Positions 18,487 to 27,600 of a stretch of DNA of 64,000 nt are shown piece by piece. The notes below the pieces were generated by a model, which saw only the letters and a program-made list of their open reading frames with translations, was not told the origin of the DNA and searched no databases. Made by a program: the position numbers and the translations under genes. Each line of letters opens with the position of its first letter. Positions within the stretch are counted from its first letter, which is position 1. The stretch covers positions 372,001 through 436,000 of the forward strand of contig NZ_LECU01000002.1 of the NCBI RefSeq assembly GCF_001027745.1. The letters are read 5' to 3'. The stretch is from Pedobacter sp. BMA. Lineage in GTDB: Bacteria; Bacteroidota; Bacteroidia; Sphingobacteriales; Sphingobacteriaceae.

Positions 18487-19323
18487 ATGAAAAAAATATT
18501 TGATGAACTTTCCCTTTCATTGAGTAAGGAAACTACTAAACGCTACAGTACAAGCTTTTCACTGGGGATCTTGTGTCTGGGGAGAGATATACGAAACCCT
18601 ATTTATTCCATTTATGCTTTTGTGAGACTGGCGGATGAAATTGTTGACAGTTTTGATGGCTATCCTAAATCAATCTTATTAAAGGAGCTAGCTCAAGATT
18701 GTTTCAATGCGATCGATCGCGGCATCAGTACAAACCCAATCATTCACTCATTCCAGCAAACGGTCGCCAAGTATAATATCGACCATGAATTAATCAAACA
18801 ATTTCTGCATAGCATGGAGATGGATTTGCAGCCCATGACTTATGATAATGAAAGTTTTGAGAAATATATTCTTGGTTCCGCTGAGGTCGTTGGATTAATG
18901 TGTTTGTACGTGTTCACAAACGGAAATGCAGTACTTTTTGATTCCCTTAAGCGATTTGCGATGCGACTCGGCTCCGCTTTTCAGAAGATCAATTTTCTAC
19001 GGGATATGAAGGCTGATTCGCAGAATTTGGGTAGAAATTATTTTCCTGATACTGACCTGTCTAATTTTTCGGAAATAGGTAAAGAAACCTTATTGAAAGA
19101 CATAAGTAAAGATTTTGATGAAGGTCTTAAAGGAATAAGGCTACTTCCCAGATCATCTCGCTATGGAGTCTACCTTGCGTATGGGTTCTATAAACAATTA
19201 CAGCTAAAAATTGCAGGTGCAAGCGTTGAGATTCTTTTAAATAAGCGTATTCGCGTATCAAACTATCAAAAATTGAAACTAATCATAAGCTGCTATGCTA
19301 GCAATAAGTTGAATCTAATCTAA
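18487..19323 (+). CDS. Phytoene/squalene synthase-family protein
   Basis: The 278-residue protein carries both Asp-rich prenyl-diphosphate motifs: DEIVD at residues 50-54, within FVRLADEIVDSF, and DMKAD at 173-177, within INFLRDMKADSQNLGRNYFP. These bind magnesium and two prenyl diphosphates and support head-to-head condensation to phytoene or a related C30/C40 product. The length is typical of bacterial CrtB. No desaturase (crtI) or cyclase gene is nearby, so the pathway cannot be completed from this window. The next gene, an enoyl-reductase-like oxidoreductase, lies 64 nt downstream and may be co-transcribed. Confidence 0.85.
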   Translation: MKKIFDELSLSLSKETTKRYSTSFSLGILCLGRDIRNPIYSIYAFVRLADEIVDSFDGYPKSILLKELAQDCFNAIDRGISTNPIIHSFQQTVAKYNIDHELIKQFLHSMEMDLQPMTYDNESFEKYILGSAEVVGLMCLYVFTNGNAVLFDSLKRFAMRLGSAFQKINFLRDMKADSQNLGRNYFPDTDLSNFSEIGKETLLKDISKDFDEGLKGIRLLPRSSRYGVYLAYGFYKQLQLKIAGASVEILLNKRIRVSNYQKLKLIISCYASNKLNLI

Positions 19324-19387
19324 TTTATCCGTTTTGCATACATCCAATAAAGAAATTCATAATATAAACTCAGCTAACATCAACCCT

Positions 19388-20713
19388 ATGAATCGCAACA
19401 CAAAAAACAACATGCCATCCAATACTACAGATTTTGACATCGTTGTACTGGGGGCTACAGGACTTACAGGAAAACTTGTCGTGGAACAACTGATCCAGAT
19501 AAATCACATTTTAACGGACAGTTTGGGAATAAAACGTTGGGCAGTGGCAGGCAGGGATGCAAAGAAGTTATCTGAAGTACTAAAGCAATTGAATGCAGAA
19601 AATGTAGAAATCATCCTTGCCGATACCAATGATAGTGATTCACTGCTAAGACTTGCGGCAAGGACACGTGTATTGCTTAACTTAGTTGGACCATATACAC
19701 CTAGTGCAGAGTCAGTGATTTCTGCTTGTATTTCCTCGGGTACTTCATATGCTGATTTAAGCGGCGAATTGCCCCTGTTAAGGCGTGTAATTGATCGCTT
19801 TGATGCAAGCGCCCGAAATGCTGGCGTACAAATTGTGCAAATGGCAGGCTGGGAAGCCATGCCCGCTGATCTTACCACTTTGTTAGCGTGTTACCGCGCC
19901 AGTGCACAGAATGAAATATGCTCAAAAAATTCCCAAGAAGGGCCCGGTGCTGGGGGCGATATCCAAAACATTGTAGTGACAGTTGATTTTACCAGGCTTC
20001 CCGAGGGCGGAGTACCATTTAATCAATCGGTTTCAGGGGGAACACTTGCAAGTATTGTGGCAATGTTGAAGGATCCAGGTGCTAGAATTATAGGGAACGC
20101 AAGTGGATTGCTACCCAAAATCAGCAAGGGACTTTTACCACAAAAAATGCATCTTGGAGGAAAGATATATGAGGGAAAGGTTTTGGAACCTATGGTACCA
20201 GTTGCTTTTCTGAATCCGCCAATCATTCATAGAACGGCTGCGCTCTTGGCGGCAGAGCAAAACGAAGCCTACGCTTCTGCCAAATATTCCGAGGGCGTAG
20301 AGAGTGGTTCCGTAAACGGATTACACGGAAAATATAACTATTTGAAGGCTTTTATCCAGGGATGCTTACAAAAAACTATGGTAGGTCTTACCAGGCTTCC
20401 TTTACCCGTTCGACGATGGCTAAGTGAGTCTATAGAAAAAAGGTTGCCAAAAGCGGGGACTGGCCCTTCAGAACATTATCTTAGGGACTGGGATTGGACT
20501 GTAAAAGCAGTTGCGACAAATAAAAACGGAAAAACAGGGAGAGCAACCTTGACTGGTAGTGGCCATCCGGGATATACTGCAACTGCGGCAATTATAGTGG
20601 AGGTTGGATTAAGCTTAGTCAATTCAAAACGTGCAGGTTGCATTACGCCTGCTTTAGCAATTGGCATCCAAAATCTAGAGCAAATGCGTATGCCGTCTTT
20701 AGAATTAAAATAA
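19388..20713 (+). CDS. Saccharopine dehydrogenase-like / trans-acting enoyl reductase-family oxidoreductase
   Basis: ATG 19388 is chosen over an upstream in-frame TTG at 19334. The N-terminal Rossmann segment is FDIVVLGATGLTGKLVVEQL, followed by LLNLVGPYTPSAESVISACI and the conserved GTSYADLSGELPLLRRVI. This fits the membrane-associated saccharopine dehydrogenase NADP-binding family, related to mycobacterial trans-acting enoyl reductases and eukaryotic SCCPDH. The C-terminus is long (DWDWTVKAVATNKNGKTGRA). The likely role is NAD(P)H-dependent reduction of a lipid or isoprenoid; placement after a phytoene-synthase-like gene is suggestive only. Confidence 0.75.
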   Translation: MNRNTKNNMPSNTTDFDIVVLGATGLTGKLVVEQLIQINHILTDSLGIKRWAVAGRDAKKLSEVLKQLNAENVEIILADTNDSDSLLRLAARTRVLLNLVGPYTPSAESVISACISSGTSYADLSGELPLLRRVIDRFDASARNAGVQIVQMAGWEAMPADLTTLLACYRASAQNEICSKNSQEGPGAGGDIQNIVVTVDFTRLPEGGVPFNQSVSGGTLASIVAMLKDPGARIIGNASGLLPKISKGLLPQKMHLGGKIYEGKVLEPMVPVAFLNPPIIHRTAALLAAEQNEAYASAKYSEGVESGSVNGLHGKYNYLKAFIQGCLQKTMVGLTRLPLPVRRWLSESIEKRLPKAGTGPSEHYLRDWDWTVKAVATNKNGKTGRATLTGSGHPGYTATAAIIVEVGLSLVNSKRAGCITPALAIGIQNLEQMRMPSLELK

Positions 20714-21358
20714 AACAATTTCACCAATATTAAAGTATAACCATCAAATAAATACCGGCACTTCGTTGATTAAGAGAAAAGGAAATGCGATTTAAGTCAA
20801 GATGAATTGATTTAGCCCCATTTACTCCAATCGAAAGATTGGAGTAACAAGCAATCTCTAGATCCCTCAGTTTAATTATTTAACCACTGTAGCCTCTATT
20901 TCAACTGATAAATTAGCATACAAGCTTTTATCTCTACCAAAGTCGTTAAATGTTTAAGTCAATTTTTCAGGACAAACGACTTATAGAGGTCTACACAGGT
21001 TGTGAAGAATTTGTCAGCAAGGATAGGGAAAACCTCGAAATACCTTTCATGCAGCCTTTTTAGAAAAAAATTCGTGCAGTCCCTCTCGCATTTAATAAAG
21101 ATTTGCCTATGGATGGATCGGCGCGAAATCATAAAACACTTTCAAATCGTAATTTTAGGACTGTGGACGAAAATCAGTTAAAAATATTGCCAAGTTCATG
21201 ATCGAACCAAACATTGTACCTTGGAAGAAATCAAAAATCTTGAAGAAGTTAATTCATATTAATCAATCAAGCTACCTGACATTTGTAATTATCGACCAAT
21301 CAATTCAATAGCAGATTGATCAGCTATTGAATCGACCTAATCCCATTTGTATTTTATA
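20714..21358. other. Intergenic region with a GAAA-loop hairpin and a possible gene remnant
   Basis: A hairpin lies at 20822-20847. At 20950 a short ATG frame (MFKSIFQDKRLIEVYTGCEE) meets a stop at 21061 but stays protein-like beyond it (SNRNFRTVDENQLKILPSS). I do not recognise it. No intact gene was seen. Confidence 0.4.
20822..20847. other. Perfect 11-bp hairpin with GAAA tetraloop
   Basis: TTACTCCAATC and GATTGGAGTAA pair perfectly around GAAA, a GNRA tetraloop. It lies 108 nt after the oxidoreductase stop. There is no following T-run, so it is not a classic intrinsic terminator; it could protect the 3' end of a transcript. Confidence 0.55.
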
Positions 21359-22515
21359 TTAATGACTTCTGTCGAGCCACGCCCTCCAGAAAATCATCAC
21401 CATCGCCAATACCCCAAAACCAATCCCCACCCACGGCGTAATGGAAATCCCGTAATGACTGATGAACCAGCCGCCGGTTGCCGTCCCTAACGAAACCCCA
21501 AGATTTCCGAAGGAAGTCTGCAGGCTATTTGCAAATTCCTTGGCATCTTGCGCAGCTGAAACCATATATCCTACCCCAATCAAAAACAAGGACCATACAT
21601 CACGCCCCAGAATCCTACCACCAGTGCAACACTCCATAGCGAACCGTTCACGTGCTGAAATCCAAACGGCACGAGAAATGTGCCAGCAAGAAAGAATAAA
21701 GTTGTACTGATCATATACTTTCCTAATAAACGGCCTGCCAGAAAATTGGAGATCACCCCCATCACACCAAACAAAAGTAACATATAACTTATTTGCTTAG
21801 CAGTTAAGCCCATCACTCTGGAAAGATAATCAGCAAAATAACTGTAAGAACAAAACCATGCCGTGATCAGAAATAAGTTTACCGCAGTTCCTGCAATAAA
21901 ACTTGGCCTTTTGAGTACCCTCAATTGACTTTTAAAAGACTTCGCTTCGGTATTAGGCAGAGCTGGTAAGCCTTTATAAACGATTACCAAGGTCACCAAA
22001 ATAACTAAAGCCTGAAGGACATAACTCAACTGCCAGAAATAAATACTGGCTATAAAGGTGGTAAAAGGAATCAGTGTCACCTGAGCAAGGGCAATACCGC
22101 CAATAATGATACTGGTCAAACGCATCTGCAATTGAGGAGAAGCATCCTTGCTCGCCGCGGCAATCGCCATCGAAAAAAATGCCGGATGCAGTAGTGTTGG
22201 CAAAATACGCAATACCATGAGTAGCCAGAAAGGCGGACTGAAAGCCGAGCCAACATTAGAAATTAAAAACAACCCAAGTGCATAAAGCATGATTTTCTTT
22301 TTGTCAAACCGAGATGCGTATAAAACCATAAATGGTCCTGTAAATGCAATGGTCAAAGCGAACATGCTTAATAAATAGCCTGCTGTGCCAATGCTAATAC
22401 GGTAATGTTCCGCAATCTGAGGCAAGATGCCGATGACACCAAATTCCGTACTGATAATTCCGATAACGCCTAAGCATCCAATGTAGGCTAATTTTCTATT
22501 TACACTAAAATTCAT
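21359..22515 (-). pseudogene. MFS drug-efflux-type transporter, frameshifted
   Basis: The first frame (ATG 22515) encodes nine or so membrane segments of a DHA1/AraJ-like major facilitator, starting LAYIGCLGVIGIISTEFGVI and including LPTLLHPAFFSMAIAAASKD. It ends at a stop after GFWGVMYGPCF. A second frame carries on with LFLIGVGYMVSAAQDAKEFA and NSLQTSFGNLGVSLGTATGG to the stop at 21359. The junction is near 21590. The total of 1157 nt is one short of a multiple of three, so a single-base deletion explains it. The operator-controlled promoter is intact, so loss is recent or a base-call error. Confidence 0.85.
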
Positions 22516-22516
22516 A

Positions 22517-22534
22517 TTAAACCGATCAGTTTAA
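22517..22534. promoter_or_regulatory. TetR operator at the MFS promoter
   Basis: TTAAACCGATCAGTTTAA differs at one position from the perfect palindrome upstream of the TetR gene at 23179-23200. It lies 1 nt upstream of the MFS start codon, where binding would block expression. Confidence 0.75.
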
Positions 22535-22584
22535 AAAAGATTAAAAAAATATTCTTGTTGATTAATTCTAAAAAAATTGATAAC

Positions 22585-23160
22585 TTATGCTTTGACCATG
22601 TTAATCAGATTTTCTATCATGTCATAAACAGCATTTCTGTTTTTATTCAAAGCATAATTTTTAAATAGCGCACTCGACGAGGCCGCAAAGAAACTAGCTG
22701 TCAGTTTAGCATTCAACTCAGTTTTAACAGATCCCATTTCCTGCCCCCTTTCTAGTACCTTAAAATAAATCTCTTCGAATTTTTTTTCATTGGTCACCAA
22801 TATCCGTCTGACATCATCATCACATAATGAGATTTCAAATGCCAACTTAACGGCTAAGCAGCTTCTACCTTCCTCGATACTCTGATCGACTGACAGCCTA
22901 AAAATTCTCCTTAAGTCTTCAACTGCATCAACACCTCTGGGAATAGCCCCATATTGGTTAACTTTAGCTTTTAGATATTTGTTGAGACATTTGATCAGTA
23001 AACTTTTTTTATCCCCATAAGTAGAGTAGATACTACTGCGATTAATGCCCATCTCACGCTCTAAGTCAGTGATTGAGGTTAAATGATATCCTTGTGCCCA
23101 AAAAACTTCTACCGCAGTGTCCAGCTTGTTTTCGAAATCAAATTCTTTATTTCTTCCCAT
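22585..23160 (-). CDS. TetR-family repressor
   Basis: ATG 23160 (MGRNKEFDFENKLDTAVEVF) is the likely start: the longer frame to 23208 would run through the operator at 23179-23200. The N-terminal HTH reads FWAQGYHLTSITDLEREMGI and NRSSIYSTYGDKKSLLIKCL, the standard TetR pattern. The C-terminal domain (ASSSALFKNYALNKNRNAVY) is the variable ligand-binding part. Both its own promoter and that of the downstream MFS pump carry the same palindrome, giving a classic repressor/efflux pair. The inducer is unknown. Confidence 0.88.
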   Translation of the reverse strand: MGRNKEFDFENKLDTAVEVFWAQGYHLTSITDLEREMGINRSSIYSTYGDKKSLLIKCLNKYLKAKVNQYGAIPRGVDAVEDLRRIFRLSVDQSIEEGRSCLAVKLAFEISLCDDDVRRILVTNEKKFEEIYFKVLERGQEMGSVKTELNAKLTASFFAASSSALFKNYALNKNRNAVYDMIENLINMVKA

Positions 23161-23178
23161 TGCCTTACAAAGATACAA

Positions 23179-23200
23179 TTTTAAACTGATCAGTTTAAAA
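23179..23200. promoter_or_regulatory. Perfect 22-bp palindrome, TetR operator
   Basis: Each 11-nt half reads TTTTAAACTGA on its own strand, giving a fully symmetrical site 18 nt upstream of the TetR start. The inner 18 bp recur with one mismatch at the MFS promoter. Confidence 0.8.
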
Positions 23201-23429
23201 TTTTTCATTATTTGTCTTTTGAGCCTGAAATTATGTATGAGACCCCTAATTGTTAATATTAAGTAACAGAACGATGCTGCTCAACCTACCTTCACCCATA
23301 AGTTAGGCCCCGAAAATACAGCAGTCTTTTGGGGCATATTTCCACCGGTCTTTTGCATTAGTGACTGTTTCCAATAAATGACTTGACCAACAGATCGCTA
23401 AAGAATTAGTGCGCACGGTTCCATCGAAC
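23201..23429. other. Intergenic region upstream of the TetR gene
   Basis: No gene was recognised here. The stretch may include the degraded start of the SDR remnant that follows. Confidence 0.35.
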
Positions 23430-24078
23430 AGCTAGTTTCGAGGTATTTTAACATGGCAAATCGTCGCCGAAGGAATTGGCAATTCCGCCTAGACAATTTA
23501 ATTAGATGTACATAAAGAACAAACCATCATTACAGCCGCTGAGCACATTACACCTGAATTTGGGCATTTAGGTTTTTGGTCGATAATGCAGCAATCGGAC
23601 AGTCACGCCGCTATTCTATATTACTAAGATAATAAAGGCAAGTAACCTAACTTGTGGCACTTCCGGACAAATCCTTACGCTGTTTAAATCAATTTAGTGG
23701 CTTAATTGGCAGTGGCTTGGTCTATGCTGCCACTCATCGCACTTTCTACTTCGGTAGTAATTTTTAAATATTTTAGCATAGAGAATCAGTGACCCTGCAT
23801 TCAGATCCTAACTTTCCTTTTAACCCTTATTTAAGGCTACCTATCAAGCCTCGAAAATCGCATTAATTGCTGTCACACTAGCACTCGCGATTGAGCTCGA
23901 AGATACGGGCATCAAAGTCCTTACGGCATGTCTGGGGTTGTTCTCTAACTGCAGCGAACAATTTTCGGGGAACATCACAAAGTTGAAGTATGGTGACCTC
24001 AATTGCTCTGGAGAAGCTTCTTCACGACCATACACAGCAACACTGAAATGTTGCAGGCTTAGTGATCTGATAATTTGA
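23430..24078 (+). pseudogene. Decayed short-chain dehydrogenase (SDR)
   Basis: Plus-strand fragments in different frames form an SDR. TIITAAEHITPEFGHLG leads across a 1-nt shift in a T-run into FLVDNAAIGQ, the NAAG-type motif, near 23580. TYQASKIALIAVTLALAIEL near 23839 carries the catalytic YxxxK, followed by EDTGIKVLTACLGLF. Between these the frame is broken repeatedly, and the N-terminal cofactor loop is unrecognisable. The last frame ends at a stop near 24078. The gene is non-functional. Confidence 0.75.
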
Positions 24079-24290
24079 GCAGTGACATACCTCCGACCCT
24101 CCCTTCACTGCCTAAGATATATGTTCTGCTAAGCCAACCTTAAATTCACTGCGTATGCTTGATAAACTTCATTTTTGTCAATATGACCCTTTCTGACATT
24201 CGCTGTTGTTTTTATAGGTGCAGCATTAATTATAGCCATGAAAATAAAGGATAATGATATTAACAAGGATTTCTTTCATTGTCATCAAAT
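24079..24290. other. Intergenic region downstream of PQQ dehydrogenase copy 2
   Basis: A 36-codon minus-strand frame (MAIINAAPIKTTANVRKGHI) starting near 24240 was seen, but nothing supports it as a gene. No terminator hairpin was evident. Confidence 0.3.
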
Positions 24291-26264
24291 TTAATTCAGG
24301 CAAAGTACAATAAGCTCGGGAGCAAGATTAGCGCCTCCTGTAGCTACAGCAATATACTGTTTACCATTGAGCATATAGGTCATCGGAGCTGCGGTGGCAT
24401 TTCTTGGAAGGTCGATCTTTCCAATCATTTTTCCGCTTGCTTTATCGTAAGCAACAATTGCAGGGTCGATGACCTGGAATTTGGGACCTGATGACTTTGC
24501 CCTTTCTCCAGCCTCGCCCCCACCCATTTCCTCACGCTGGGTACTACCTTCCTGTGCAACAAAAAGCAGGGTTTTGGTTAACAGGATATGGCTTCTGGTA
24601 GAGCGGCCGAGCGGTGATTTTGCAAACGCCTTAAGTGCCGGTACGGTAGTAGACAGATCGCCCATTGGCTTCATCCACTTATGATCTCCGGTATGCATAT
24701 CTATTGCCGTCAGCCTGCCGTAAGGTGGCTTCCACAAAGGAATACCATCAATGGTCTCCATGGCTACTGTTTTTCCAATATACCCGATATGCGGTGTGCC
24801 CGATTTTTCTAGTGTTACCGCATAAGGAATGGTATTTGAAGGAACGTAAAACATTCCTGTTTCCGGATCAAATGCAGCGCCTGCCCAGCTTGCCCCGCCT
24901 GCTATACCAGGCATTAGAATGGTAGGCTTATCCAATATTGGCGGAGTAAACAAAGGACCATAATTAAATTTACTCAAAAGAGACATCGCTGAGTCACGCA
25001 GCGCCGGTGTATAATCCACAATATCGTCTGCCGTGATTCCCTGGCGGTCGAATGCCGCTGGCCGGCTAGGAAAAGGCTGCGTAGGAGATGACTTTTCCCC
25101 CGGAACGGTTGATTGCGGTACTGCCCTTTCCACAATATCCCAAACCGGTTTACCTGTTATACGATCAAAAACATATACAAACCCCTGTTTGCTGACTTGC
25201 GCTACCGCTTTGATGGGCTTACCATCAACATTGATATCAATCAGGTTCGGCGCAGCGGGCGGATCATAATCCCAAAGACCATGGTGTACTAATTGAAAAT
25301 GCCAAATACGCTTTCCAGTCTTCGCATCAAGGGCGACCAGGCTTTCTCCGAATAATCCCGAGCCTAACCTTCCGCCGCCATAATTGTCATTTGAAGGGGT
25401 GCTGAAAGGCAGGTAAACATAACCCAGTTCCTCATCCGCACTGACCGGCGCCCATACGTTAGCGCTCCCAACTGTTTTCCAGGAATTTGCATCCCAGCTA
25501 TCATTTCCGAATTCACCTTTTTGTGGAATGGCATTGAATTTCCATACCTGTTTTCCCGTACGTACATCGAAGCCCCGAACAGCGCCGGGCGGCATTGTAT
25601 TGCTTACCGGCACGTCGTGCACCTTGGTGCCCACCACCACAACATCCCTGCAGATAATGGGTGCTGAGGATACCCCATAAAGTTTCCGGTCTACAGTTCT
25701 GCCCAGTCCCTGGGTAAGATCAATACGGCCGGCGATACCAAAGGAATCTACCGTTTTGCCATTTTTTGCATTTATTGCAATCAGGTAACCATCCCCGGTA
25801 CCGAGCAAGATTCTTTCATCTTGGCCCTCCTTCCAGAAGGCAACGCCGCGATGGACAAATCCATTATTGGACGGGGTTCCGTTTTTCCAGGTTAGGGGAT
25901 CATATACCCATTTCGTTTTTCCACTTGCCGCATCGATCGCCGCAACCTGGGAAAGAGAGGTACTGATATATAACACCCCTTCGATCATTAGTGGTGTGGA
26001 TTCCCAAACCCAACTTTTAATTTCCGGATGTGTTCTGGTGATTTCTTCTTCAACCGAGCGCCAGGTCCATGCAATATGCAGACCCTTAAAGTTTGAAGAA
26101 TCAATCTGGCTCAGTGAGGAATATTGAGAACTGCCCTTATCACTGCCATAGTTTTTCCATTCATTTGCCGAACCCTGTATGGTTTGAGCAAAACTGTTAT
26201 TAGTCCCCACGAGCAGCGAAGCTGCCATGATGCTACAAGAGATAATTTTTTTTCCGATCATCAT
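24291..26264 (-). CDS. PQQ-dependent dehydrogenase-like beta-propeller protein, copy 2
   Basis: The 657-residue product begins with a clear signal peptide (MIGKKIISCSIMAASLLVGT, then NNSFAQ). The family's full first motif is present (EWKNYGSDKGSSQYSSLSQI), along with LVHHGLWDYDPPAAPNLIDI and GGASWAGAAFDPETGMFYVP. It is very similar to copy 1 at 1953-3953, including the C-terminus GGANLAPELIVL. No cytochrome domain is attached. It is the last gene of the smaller AraC-linked operon, 13 nt after the CMD gene. The likely role is periplasmic oxidation of an alcohol or aldose with quinone as acceptor; no PQQ biosynthesis genes are in the window. Confidence 0.88.
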   Translation of the reverse strand: MMIGKKIISCSIMAASLLVGTNNSFAQTIQGSANEWKNYGSDKGSSQYSSLSQIDSSNFKGLHIAWTWRSVEEEITRTHPEIKSWVWESTPLMIEGVLYISTSLSQVAAIDAASGKTKWVYDPLTWKNGTPSNNGFVHRGVAFWKEGQDERILLGTGDGYLIAINAKNGKTVDSFGIAGRIDLTQGLGRTVDRKLYGVSSAPIICRDVVVVGTKVHDVPVSNTMPPGAVRGFDVRTGKQVWKFNAIPQKGEFGNDSWDANSWKTVGSANVWAPVSADEELGYVYLPFSTPSNDNYGGGRLGSGLFGESLVALDAKTGKRIWHFQLVHHGLWDYDPPAAPNLIDINVDGKPIKAVAQVSKQGFVYVFDRITGKPVWDIVERAVPQSTVPGEKSSPTQPFPSRPAAFDRQGITADDIVDYTPALRDSAMSLLSKFNYGPLFTPPILDKPTILMPGIAGGASWAGAAFDPETGMFYVPSNTIPYAVTLEKSGTPHIGYIGKTVAMETIDGIPLWKPPYGRLTAIDMHTGDHKWMKPMGDLSTTVPALKAFAKSPLGRSTRSHILLTKTLLFVAQEGSTQREEMGGGEAGERAKSSGPKFQVIDPAIVAYDKASGKMIGKIDLPRNATAAPMTYMLNGKQYIAVATGGANLAPELIVLCLN

Positions 26265-26277
26265 ATTTGGTTAAAGT

Positions 26278-27015
26278 TTATGGTTTTCTGGTTGACAATA
26301 CCTTAGCCAGGGTTTCTCTGGCAAGGTCACCCTGAATGGTATTTATGGATTTATCTATCAGCTCGAAGACATCTTTAAGCTCCACTTCAGTAATCCCGGT
26401 ATTCATGCCCATGCCAATATGCGCTTGCAGCTGGGGAGCAACGCCAGTCATTGCTGCCAAGGCAGAAATGGTAATGAGTTCACGCATTTTGAAGCTTAAT
26501 AAATCTCGGTTAAAGATATCCGCAAAAAGATGTTCTTTTAAAAACACATCAATGGCTGGTACAAATGCATTGGCGCCACTGGGTTTCTTTTCCTCCATCC
26601 CAGTAAGGATCTGAAGGTTGTTTTTACCTGATTGATATTTGTCTGCTAAGTAAAGATCCGATGAGGTTTTTCCTTCAATATCTATAATCCCCTTTGCTTT
26701 GCGCTCATCTAAAACGACTATGAAAACGTTGATGGCATTAAGGCTTCGTGGAAACCCGCAATAAGCGTACAACTGCACAAGTGTTTCCTTGATTTCATTG
26801 ACCGTGAGTCCGGCATCCATGCCCATGTTTAAGCTTTCCTTTAACTTAGGTATATTTCCAATGGCTGCTAATGCTGAAATATCGACTATTTGTTGTTCTT
26901 TTTTATCCAGTTTTTCCATGTTGTTCTTTTTTTGCTGTGCAGCTGATGCTACCGTGAGGCAGCTCATCAGCAACATTAATAAATTCGAAAAAATGCGTCT
27001 GCCGATAATTTTCAT
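26278..27015 (-). CDS. Secreted carboxymuconolactone decarboxylase-like protein
   Basis: The 245-residue protein has a signal peptide (IFSNLLMLLMSCLTVASAAQ) followed by two CMD/AhpD-like repeats: ALAAIGNIPKLKESLNMGMD with LYAYCGFPRSLNAINVFIVV, then FNRDLLSFKMRELITISALA with LQAHIGMGMNTGITEVELKD. The family includes alkylhydroperoxidases and decarboxylases, but the usual CxxC is not present, so peroxidase activity is not assured. It overlaps the cupin gene by 4 nt (ATGA), so the two are translationally coupled. This intact copy is the reference for judging the interrupted one at 4413-5075. Confidence 0.85.
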   Translation of the reverse strand: MKIIGRRIFSNLLMLLMSCLTVASAAQQKKNNMEKLDKKEQQIVDISALAAIGNIPKLKESLNMGMDAGLTVNEIKETLVQLYAYCGFPRSLNAINVFIVVLDERKAKGIIDIEGKTSSDLYLADKYQSGKNNLQILTGMEEKKPSGANAFVPAIDVFLKEHLFADIFNRDLLSFKMRELITISALAAMTGVAPQLQAHIGMGMNTGITEVELKDVFELIDKSINTIQGDLARETLAKVLSTRKP

Positions 27016-27482
27016 TGTTTTGCCTTTTTACCGTTGTACTCCTGGTCGGTCACCGGCCTTAACCAGTTTACCACACCTCTATCAGCATTTGGGTTCAACG
27101 ACAAATGTGTCATGCCGCTTCCAGGTGATGCCCCATGCCAGTGCTCCACATTTGGCGGGCAGGTGATCACTTCTCCCTTGTGGATAACCTGTATCGGTTC
27201 TCCTTTTAGCTGGGTGTAGCCAGTTCCGCTGAGGACCATCAAAATCTGGCCGGCATTGTGGGTGTGCCAGTAACTTCTTGCTGCTGGTTCAAAGGTTACG
27301 CTTCCCGCCACCAGATTGAAAACACTATCCCGAGGCAACAACGGCTGCACGTAAACGGTTCCTGTAAAATTCGCTTGCGTTAACCTACCTTTGGGAAAGA
27401 TACCACCATCGCTTTGCATCTGTGCCATGCTGTCCATTGCACCCATAGCTAAAAGGGCCGTAAATATGCTTTTCCGATTCAT
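27012..27482 (-). CDS. Secreted cupin-domain protein
   Basis: The 156-residue protein starts with an export signal (FTALLAMGAMDSMAQ). The cupin motifs are YWHTHNAGQILMVLSGTGYT and EHWHGASPGSGMTHLSL, with all metal-ligand histidines present. It is a close paralog of the product of 5144-5608: FNLVAGSVTFEPxARSxWHT is shared. The 4-nt overlap with the downstream CMD gene suggests equimolar expression. The substrate is unknown. Confidence 0.87.
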   Translation of the reverse strand: MNRKSIFTALLAMGAMDSMAQMQSDGGIFPKGRLTQANFTGTVYVQPLLPRDSVFNLVAGSVTFEPAARSYWHTHNAGQILMVLSGTGYTQLKGEPIQVIHKGEVITCPPNVEHWHGASPGSGMTHLSLNPNADRGVVNWLRPVTDQEYNGKKAKQ

Positions 27483-27600
27483 TGTTTATTCATTTTAGTT
27501 TTAGCTCTTAAGTATCAAATCTCAGTGTTCCCATCGCCTTGATCGGCTTCGCGAAAAGTATTTCTTTACGGCATAATCTGATGAAGTTGATCAGATCTGG

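Noticed and set aside
26278-27015. Alkyl hydroperoxidase (AhpD) activity for the CMD proteins
   Set aside because: The CxxC redox pair needed for AhpD activity is not visible in any of the three copies.
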